Positions 11,534 through 15,818 of a stretch of 15,818 bases of DNA are shown piece by piece. The notes beneath the pieces are model-generated. The model had not been told where the DNA came from and ran no database searches. It worked only from the letters and a program-made list of their open reading frames with translations. The stretch covers positions 1-15,818 of the forward strand of contig JAUSKP010000020.1 of NCBI GenBank assembly GCA_030646555.1, given 5' to 3'. The number at the start of each line of letters is the position of its first letter. Position 1 is the stretch's first letter. The stretch is from a bacterium. Its GTDB lineage: Bacteria > Patescibacteriota > Minisyncoccia > UBA6257 > 02-FULL-45-10c. Position numbers and translations under genes: made by a program.

Positions 11534-12943
11534 ATGCAAAGAACATATATAAAAGATTTAAAAAATAAAGTCGGCGAGGAAGTGAGCGTGTCCGGCTGGG
11601 TTGATGTCCGCCGCGACCACGGAAAATTAATTTTCGTGGATTTACGTGATATGTCCGGCAAAGTCCAAGCTGTCGCGCTTCCCAACCACAAAGAAGCCGT
11701 TGCCATTGCCAGTACTATCCGATCGGAATGGGTCATTGAGGTCTTGGGCAAAGTAAATCCCCGCCCTGAAAAGTTGGTAAATAAGAACGAAGAAAATGGC
11801 GCAATTGAAATGGAAATTACTTCCATTGTTGTTTTGAACGAAGCTATCACTCCGGCTCTAGACGTAAACGGAGACGGAAAAGAAATAGACGAAGAAGTTC
11901 GCCTAAAATACCGATATTTGGATCTGCGCAGGCCAAGGATGCAAAAAAATATCCGCAACAGGCATAAAGTGATGTTGCTTGCCAGAAACCTGCTGGAAAA
12001 AGAAGGATTTTGCGAAATAGAAACTCCGAACCTTACAATCGCCACCGCTGAAGGTTCAAAAAATTTTATCGTGCCATCAAGGCTTGAGCCGGGAAAGTTT
12101 TACGCTCTTCCGCAGGCTCCCCAGCAATACAAACAGCTTTTAATGGCCGCCGGATTTGAAAAATATTTCCAATTTGCCAGATGTTTCAGGGATGAAGACA
12201 CCAGGGGCGACAGGCAGCCGGAATTCACGCAGATGGACTTGGAAATGAGTTTTGCCACCGAAGAAGATGTTATGAGAATAAATGAAAAAACTCTTATTGA
12301 GACAATCCAAACTATTTATCCCCATAAAAAAATCCAGCAAATTCCTTTTCCCGTAATTACCTATAAAGAAGCAATAGAAAAATACGGTTCGGACAAGCCG
12401 GATATAAGAACAGATAAAAATGATCCTGATCTTTTGGCTTTCGCTTGGATAGTAGACTTCCCGATGTTTGAAAAAGGAGATGACGGAAAATGGACATTTA
12501 CACACAATCCATTTTCAGGAACAAAACCCGAGTCATACAATGACCTGATGAATAAAGAAAATATTGAAAATATTATGGCTGCACAATATGACATTACTTT
12601 GAACGGAAGCGAAATTGGCGGAGGAAGCATCAGGAACCACAGGCCGGAAGCTTTGAGAAAAGTTTTGGAAATAATGGGTTTCAGCGATGAAAAGATCGAA
12701 AAAGAATATGGGCATATGCTCAAAGCCTTTGAAACAGGGACTCCACCGCACGGCGGAATAGCTTGGGGCTTAGACAGACTCATTATGATACTTGAAAACG
12801 AACCAAATATTCGCGAGGTAATTGCTTTTGCTAAAACTGGCGAAGGAAAAGACCTTATGATGAACGCGCCTTCGGAAGTTTCTCCGGAACAACTCAGAGA
12901 ATTACGCCTTAAGATTGATAAGCCTGAGAAGAAAAATAATTAG
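11534..12943 (+). CDS. aspS: Aspartyl-tRNA synthetase lacking the bacterial GAD insertion
   Basis: Class II synthetase that charges tRNA-Asp, and tRNA-Asn too if non-discriminating. The N-terminal OB-fold anticodon-binding domain covers about 1-100 (GWVDVRRDHGKLIFVDLRD). The catalytic domain includes QAPQQYKQLLM (194-204), motif 2 FRDEDTRGDRQPEFTQMD (218-235) and motif 3 GIAWGLDRLIM (408-418). Bacterial AspRS is usually about 590 residues because a GAD domain of about 120 residues sits between motifs 2 and 3. Here KYGSDKPDIR (283-292) runs almost directly into AFAWIVDFPMF (302-312), giving 469 residues. Sequence motifs are still of bacterial type. It follows the 195-residue gene by 20 bases; the site before the ATG is a poor Shine-Dalgarno match. 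Confidence 0.96.
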   Translation: MQRTYIKDLKNKVGEEVSVSGWVDVRRDHGKLIFVDLRDMSGKVQAVALPNHKEAVAIASTIRSEWVIEVLGKVNPRPEKLVNKNEENGAIEMEITSIVVLNEAITPALDVNGDGKEIDEEVRLKYRYLDLRRPRMQKNIRNRHKVMLLARNLLEKEGFCEIETPNLTIATAEGSKNFIVPSRLEPGKFYALPQAPQQYKQLLMAAGFEKYFQFARCFRDEDTRGDRQPEFTQMDLEMSFATEEDVMRINEKTLIETIQTIYPHKKIQQIPFPVITYKEAIEKYGSDKPDIRTDKNDPDLLAFAWIVDFPMFEKGDDGKWTFTHNPFSGTKPESYNDLMNKENIENIMAAQYDITLNGSEIGGGSIRNHRPEALRKVLEIMGFSDEKIEKEYGHMLKAFETGTPPHGGIAWGLDRLIMILENEPNIREVIAFAKTGEGKDLMMNAPSEVSPEQLRELRLKIDKPEKKNN

Positions 12944-12956
12944 TAACTTTTTAAAT

Positions 12957-13030
12957 CTGTCATCCCGGCCTACGAGCCGGGATCCAGTTCTTATCTTGTT
13001 TCTGGATTCCCGCTTTCCCGGGAATGACAG
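12957..13030. repeat. CTGTCATCCCGG...CGGGAATGACAG repeat after aspS
   Basis: Outer ends CTGTCATCCC and GGGAATGACAG are near complements. Two inner hairpins follow: CCCGGCCTACGAGCCGGG and TTCCCGCTTTCCCGGGAA. This is the same family as 5301-5391, 8110-8178 and 13691-13754. It starts 14 bases past the aspS stop and could act as a weak transcription stop or mRNA 3' end, but there is no T-run. Confidence 0.8.
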
Positions 13031-13119
13031 AAAAATATAGAGCTATAGACATATAGCCCTATTTATTGTATAAAGAATAAAGCACCTTAGAAAAGGGTGG
13101 CTTAAAAAGGAGGATTATT

Positions 13120-13506
13120 ATGGACCATAATAATTCGGATGGAAAGAAGTGTTTGTGCGGCACAAGCGCAAAAAACTGCGCGTCGTTCCAGGAATGCATG
13201 TGCGGAAGAGCTAAGAAAACGGATAAAAAATACTGCATGTGCGAGCATGGTATGTGCAAGGATCATAATCCGGAATGGAAAAACATGGCTGAGGCGTTTC
13301 TTAGCCCAAATCCGGGCATCTTCGGCGCCAAGACCTATTGGTCGAATCGCTGCTGCGGAAAAGGGATGGTTCGCTGTCAAAAAGTGCAAATGCAACTATG
13401 TACGAAGTGCGGCAGGACTCAAATAAAAGTCTTGGTTGAAGAAGTCGCGCTTTGCAAATGCTGCGGGTATCACTATGAAATAGAAGATATCTGCGCACCC
13501 ATGTAA
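13120..13506 (+). CDS. Cysteine-rich protein, probable zinc-binding
   Basis: A 128-residue protein with 17 cysteines (11, 13, 20, 26, 28, 39, 41, 46, 78, 79, 86, 94, 97, 112, 114, 115, 125) and several histidines. The N-terminal 50 residues hold closely spaced CxC and Cx5C pairs like a metal cluster or metallothionein-like region. The C-terminal part has C94-x2-C97 and C112-x-C114-C115 with strands between them, resembling a zinc ribbon (TKCGRTQIKVLVEEVALCKCCGYHYE). There is no signal peptide or membrane helix, so it is probably cytosolic. A perfect AAAGGAGG lies six bases before the ATG and a strong terminator follows, marking a separate, probably well-expressed gene. No family is recognised; metal storage, redox or nucleic-acid binding are all possible. 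Confidence 0.8.
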   Translation: MDHNNSDGKKCLCGTSAKNCASFQECMCGRAKKTDKKYCMCEHGMCKDHNPEWKNMAEAFLSPNPGIFGAKTYWSNRCCGKGMVRCQKVQMQLCTKCGRTQIKVLVEEVALCKCCGYHYEIEDICAPM

Positions 13507-13516
13507 TCAGACACTC

Positions 13517-13554
13517 GAGGGCCTTGGAGTAATATCCATAGGCCCTCTTTTTTT
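13517..13554 (+). terminator. Rho-independent terminator of the cysteine-rich gene
   Basis: GAGGGCCTTGGA (13517-13528) pairs with TCCATAGGCCCTC (13535-13547) with one bulge, followed by seven T (13548-13554). It starts 11 bases after the stop codon. Confidence 0.9.
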
Positions 13555-13623
13555 AAAAATTTGCTGTTATATATAAAAAACTGTAAAATAGCCTTGAACT
13601 AATAAACACAATACAACAATTCT

Positions 13624-13860
13624 CGTCATTGCGAGTGCCGCCGACTTGTCCGCCATAGCCTTGGCGAAGGAGGAAGCAATCTATCTTTTCCGTCATCCCG
13701 GGCTTGACCTGGGATCCAGGTTTTCTGGATTCCAAATCAAGTTTGGAATGACAGAGGAGGCAGTGATTGCCACGCTTCGCCCGTCCGACTTGTCCGTCCG
13801 AAGTCTTACGAAGGAGGAAGCTTTACGCGAAGGAGGGTCGCAGACTCCTCGCAATGACAG
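13624..13860. repeat. Composite repeat bounded by GTCATTGCGAG/CTCGCAATGAC
   Basis: GTCATTGCGAG (13625-13635) and its complement (13848-13858) bound a 237-base block with no credible gene. Inside are two related copies of CCGACTTGTCCG...GAAGGAGGAAGC (about 13641-13678 and 13784-13822), both similar to the piece inserted in tsaD at 14776-14811. In the middle sits a complete repeat of another family (13691-13754). The nesting suggests one repeat landed in another. The block separates the cysteine-rich gene from tsaD. Confidence 0.7.
13691..13754. repeat. CGTCATCCCGGG...GGAATGACAG repeat, nested
   Basis: Family member with inner hairpins CCCGGGCTTGACCTGGG and TTCCAAATCAAGTTTGGAA, joined by GATCCAGG...CTGGATTCC. 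It lies inside the larger composite repeat 13624-13860. Confidence 0.75.
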
Positions 13861-13870
13861 AAAAAATAAA

Positions 13871-14017
13871 ATGACAAAGAACAACTCCAAAATAATACTT
13901 TCCATTGAAACCAGCTGTGACCCCGCACTAAAAAGTGCATTGCTCGCAACGGCCTCCGCCTGCGAGAAAATAATTAATGCTCTTTTAGTGACGGGGCAGG
14001 TGAAACCGCATAATTAA
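13871..14017 (+). pseudogene. Broken duplicate of the tsaD 5' end
   Basis: ATG 13871 opens a 48-codon frame, MTKNNSKIILSIETSCD and onwards. ILSIETSCD is the exact start of the intact tsaD 149 bases downstream (MNILSIETSCDETAIA). Directly after it a palindromic segment (13921-13996) interrupts the match. Just past that segment, GGTGAAACCGCAT resembles the continuation of tsaD (GATGAAACAGCAAT). It appears to be a tsaD start disrupted by a small insertion, with the working copy beginning downstream. The frame ends at TAA 14015-14017. Confidence 0.65.
13921..13996. repeat. 76-bp palindromic element in the tsaD remnant
   Basis: CCCCGCACTAAAA (13921-13933) is complementary, with one extra base, to TTTTAGTGACGGGG (13983-13996). 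Inside are GCACT/AGTGC (13925-13938), GCATT/AATGC and CTCGCA/TGCGAG (13943-13948 and 13961-13966), so the segment can fold into a long branched hairpin. The CCCCGCAC end recalls elements A and B, but no TTTA duplication is visible, so membership is doubtful. Confidence 0.55.
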
Positions 14018-14019
14018 TT

Positions 14020-15102
14020 ATGAATATATTATCAATAGAAACATCATGTGATGAAACAGCAATTGCCATATTAAAGTGCTCGGGCGGGCTCCGCAAACCA
14101 AGTTTTGAAATCTTGGCAAATGAAGTTTCTTCACAAATAAAGATCCATCGCCCATTCGGCGGCGTGGTTCCTAATCTTGCCAAACGAGAACATATTAAAA
14201 ATCTTCCGAAGATCTATCAGAAAATAAAAAAAGAAGTCATCGGATTAGAAAAAAAAATAGATCTGATCGCCGTCACGGTTGGCCCCGGATTAGAACCGGC
14301 ACTTTGGACTGGAATTAATTTTGCAGAAAATCTAGCAAAGGAACTTAAGAAACCTCTTATTGGAGTAAATCATATGGAGGGACATCTCTACGGTTTTTTG
14401 CTTTCGCAAAAAACCGAAAACCCAAATGACAAATTACAAATTACAAAAAAGATGTTTCCGGTAATTGGTTTAGTTGTTAGCGGAGGACATACTATTATTT
14501 TGAAAATGCAGAGTCTGACCAAATGGGAAAAGCTCGGCGAAACAGTGGATGATGCTGCCGGCGAAGCTTTTGATAAAGTCGCCAGAATTTTAAGCCTGCA
14601 ATATCCAGGTGGTCCCGAAATTGAAAAACTTGCGAAACAAGGAAATCCCAAAGCTATCACCTTCCCCCGCCCGATGCTAAACCAGCATAATTACGACTTC
14701 AGTTTTTCCGGATTAAAAACTTCCGTGCTCTACTATGTTCGTGATCATTTGCCAACCAACGCACCAAAGTGGAAAGCGGACTTGTCCACCGTAGCCTTGG
14801 CGAAGGCGGACATTGCCGCTTCGTTCCAGCAAGCCGCCATAGATGTCTTAACCAAAAAAACGATGCGCGCCGCTGAAGAATTTTCCGCCAGATCCGTAAT
14901 TTTATGCGGAGGCGTAGCCTGCAATAAAACCCTTCGTGAAACGATTAAAAAAGAATCTGAAAGACGGGGTTTAGACTTTTTCGCTCCGGAAATGAAATTC
15001 AATACCGACAACGCAGCTATGATCGGCGCCGCCGCATATATTCATTCTTTAGCCAAAAAGAGAGTTTATAAAATAGAAGCTGACTCAAATTTAAACTTGT
15101 AA
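14020..15102 (+). CDS. tsaD: tRNA N6-adenosine threonylcarbamoyltransferase
   Basis: Catalytic subunit that joins threonylcarbamoyl to A37 of ANN-decoding tRNAs, with TsaB and TsaE (not in this window). The ASKHA fold is clear: ILSIETSCDET (3-13), RPFGGVVPNLAKREH (44-58), VTVGPG (85-90), metal ligands His118 and His122 in NHMEGH, VSGGHT (153-158), DDAAGEAFDKV (177-187), CGGVACN (296-302) and Asp330 in NTDNAAMIG. At 360 residues it is longer than the usual 335-345. The excess lies in two repeat-derived stretches: about 130-145 (NPNDKLQITKK, from a 'caaattacaaattac' repeat) and 253-264 (DLSTVALAKA, from the 14776-14811 element). Both are in surface-type loops between conserved motifs. A broken copy of the start lies just upstream. 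Confidence 0.95.
   Translation: MNILSIETSCDETAIAILKCSGGLRKPSFEILANEVSSQIKIHRPFGGVVPNLAKREHIKNLPKIYQKIKKEVIGLEKKIDLIAVTVGPGLEPALWTGINFAENLAKELKKPLIGVNHMEGHLYGFLLSQKTENPNDKLQITKKMFPVIGLVVSGGHTIILKMQSLTKWEKLGETVDDAAGEAFDKVARILSLQYPGGPEIEKLAKQGNPKAITFPRPMLNQHNYDFSFSGLKTSVLYYVRDHLPTNAPKWKADLSTVALAKADIAASFQQAAIDVLTKKTMRAAEEFSARSVILCGGVACNKTLRETIKKESERRGLDFFAPEMKFNTDNAAMIGAAAYIHSLAKKRVYKIEADSNLNL
14776..14811. repeat. 30-bp in-frame repeat insertion in tsaD with GCGGAC duplication
   Basis: GCGGAC at 14776-14781 is repeated at 14806-14811. Between them lies TTGTCCACCGTAGCCTTGGC and further bases, a word also found in the composite repeat at 13624-13860 (TTGTCCGCCATAGCCTTGGC). The net gain is 30 bases, ten codons, duplicating the KAD of 'KADIAAS'. 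On the opposite strand the word reads like the frequent 'RQGYGGQ' repeat of other genomes. Confidence 0.7.
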
Positions 15103-15180
15103 TTTAAAAAACTTGCAAAGAAACTTGTTTGCCATTAATATCGTTGTACTAATATCGCACATTAAAAAGGAGGAAGTAAT

Positions 15181-15456
15181 ATGAGGTATCGTCTAATAGG
15201 GTGGGACTCCGCACAACACGGAACCAGCAGAATTGATCGCAGCTTTAATGCAAGGGACAAAAAAGATGCCGTCAAAAAAGCGAAGAAATTCATCGAATTG
15301 GTCTGCGATTATCCCTCGCACCGCAGTTCTTCATTCGAACTTTGTGAACGGATCTGCAAGATAAAAGAACCTAAGGTATTGAAGCGTAAGGAACTCGGCC
15401 TTCAACCTTCCACTGCTCGGGTCATGAAAATTATCAAACTAAACAATAATGCTTAG
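15181..15456 (+). CDS. Small basic hypothetical protein
   Basis: A 91-residue basic, soluble protein. It starts with a strand (MRYRLIGWD), then an ARDKKDAVKKAKKFIELVCDY helix (24-44), three cysteines (42, 55, 59) not in a standard zinc pattern, and a basic tail ending KIIKLNNNA. A strand followed by a DAVKKAKKFIE helix is common in small single-domain proteins of CPR genomes, but I recognise no family. AAAGGAGG lies seven bases before the ATG, and a perfect hairpin terminator follows, so it forms its own transcription unit like the genes at 10332 and 13120. Confidence 0.75.
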   Translation: MRYRLIGWDSAQHGTSRIDRSFNARDKKDAVKKAKKFIELVCDYPSHRSSSFELCERICKIKEPKVLKRKELGLQPSTARVMKIIKLNNNA

Positions 15457-15473
15457 TTAATACATATCAAAAC

Positions 15474-15508
15474 AAACCCGCGCTAATTAAAAAATGCGCG
15501 GGTTTTTT
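15474..15508 (+). terminator. Rho-independent terminator of the 15181 gene
   Basis: AAACCCGCGC (15474-15483), a 12-base AT-rich loop, then the perfect complement GCGCGGGTTT (15496-15505) running into a T-run to 15508. It starts 17 bases after the stop codon. Confidence 0.9.
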
Positions 15509-15509
15509 A

Positions 15510-15537
15510 TCCCCCACATAAGTACTTATGTGGGGGA
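15510..15537. mobile_element. 28-bp perfect palindromic element E, TTTA duplication
   Basis: TCCCCCACATAAGT (15510-15523) is followed at once by its exact reverse complement (15524-15537). Direct TTTA copies flank it (15506-15509 and 15538-15541). The left TTTA is the end of the T-run of the preceding terminator, so the element landed at that site. It lies just upstream of the valS promoter. Confidence 0.65.
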
Positions 15538-15578
15538 TTTATTTCTCATAACAAGTTTCTTTTTCCTTTAAAAATCTT

Positions 15579-15584
15579 TATAAT
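15579..15584 (+). promoter_or_regulatory. -10 box of valS, predicted leaderless start
   Basis: TATAAT ends six bases before the valS ATG at 15591, so transcription would begin at or next to the start codon. There is no Shine-Dalgarno site in the intervening AACCTA. No convincing -35 is visible. Confidence 0.5.
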
Positions 15585-15590
15585 AACCTA

Positions 15591-15818
15591 ATGGCTAAAG
15601 AACTCTCTTCACAATACGATTCCAAGCAAATTGAGGATAATATTTACAAGCTCTGGGAGGATTCGGGATATTTTAATCCGGACAACCTGCCCGCCAGACA
15701 CAAAAAGCCATTCACCATCATAATGCCTCCGCCGAATGCCAACGGCTCGCTTCACATCGGCCACGCCCTCTTTGTGACCCTTGAAGATATAATGATCCGC
15801 TACCAAAGGATGCAGGGC
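15591..15818 (+). CDS. valS: Valyl-tRNA synthetase, 5' end only
   Basis: The first 76 codons of a class I synthetase, open to the window edge. The N-terminal pattern YDSKQIEDNIYKLWEDSGYF (9-28) is typical of ValRS. The ATP-binding signature PPPNANGSLHIGHAL (46-60) contains HIGH at 55-58. The PPPN(A/V)xGxLHIGHA form and the DIMIRYQRMQG that follows fit ValRS rather than IleRS or LeuRS, which usually start WxTPP or show other spacing. The start ATG is supported by the TATAAT just upstream and the absence of upstream coding similarity. It would charge tRNA-Val in the cytosol. The KMSKS motif, editing domain and anticodon domain are beyond the window. Confidence 0.93.
   Translation, partial: MAKELSSQYDSKQIEDNIYKLWEDSGYFNPDNLPARHKKPFTIIMPPPNANGSLHIGHALFVTLEDIMIRYQRMQG

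Noticed and set aside
11377..12045. 222-codon minus-strand frame antisense to aspS
   Set aside because: It lies wholly opposite aspS and its upstream gene, which have clear family motifs; it is an antisense shadow.
13139..13426. 95-codon plus-strand frame overlapping the cysteine-rich gene
   Set aside because: The 128-residue frame has the perfect Shine-Dalgarno site, correct terminator position and a coherent cysteine pattern; the other is its frame shadow.
13646..13870. Upstream extension of the open frame ending at 14017
   Set aside because: This part is entirely repeat sequence (13624-13860); only the stretch from ATG 13871 shows tsaD similarity.
13921..13996. Palindrome in the tsaD remnant as a sixth TTTA-family element
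   Set aside because: It shares the CCCCGCAC end but lacks the TTTA/TAAA duplication; listed as a separate repeat.

Overview
The window looks like chromosome from a Candidate Phyla Radiation bacterium (Patescibacteria, most likely Parcubacteria-like). The signs are an AspRS without the bacterial GAD insertion, a pilin with the CPR-style 'VINPAQ' helix, a ThyX-like protein with a rebuilt signature motif, weak or absent Shine-Dalgarno sites before most housekeeping genes, and many small palindromic repeats in genes and spacers. TGA is used as stop (end of the pilin gene), so the recoded CPR lineages are unlikely. No organism can be named from sequence alone.

Layout. 1-3606 is a minus-strand block: partial thyX-like gene, an S41 processing protease, a SAM methyltransferase and a 2H RNA phosphoesterase (thpR). 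A 19-base divergent spacer follows, then on the plus strand a small conserved-looking gene, peptide deformylase (def) and Met-tRNA formyltransferase (fmt), the usual initiator-formylation pair. A RelE/ParE-type toxin-antitoxin pair lies on the minus strand directly after fmt, followed by a decayed second copy of the fmt 3' end. Next, on the minus strand, come a pilin/glycine-rich surface protein, a membrane GT2 glycosyltransferase and tRNA-Glu(TTC). From 10332 on everything is plus strand: a membrane protein, an unknown protein, aspS, a 17-cysteine protein, a broken tsaD start, tsaD, a 91-residue protein and the start of valS.

Two things stand out. First, five palindromes with C-rich left and G-rich right ends (728-853, 2147-2175, 9902-10028, 10202-10240, 15510-15537) are each flanked by a direct 4-base TTTA or TAAA repeat. 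This looks like one family of non-autonomous mobile elements. One copy sits in frame inside the protease gene, adding exactly 11 codons; another sits on its stop codon and directly before thyX. Second, the pilin reading frame has no ATG, GTG or TTG upstream of its FTLIE motif, but an ATG with an extended -10 promoter lies upstream, separated by a (CT)11 tract. One more CT unit, or two fewer, would join the two frames, so this may be a phase-variable surface pilin.

Other short repeats have entered coding genes in frame: two in fmt, one or two in tsaD, one in the glycosyltransferase. Three small genes (10332, 13120, 15181) differ from the rest in having near-perfect Shine-Dalgarno sites and their own strong terminators.
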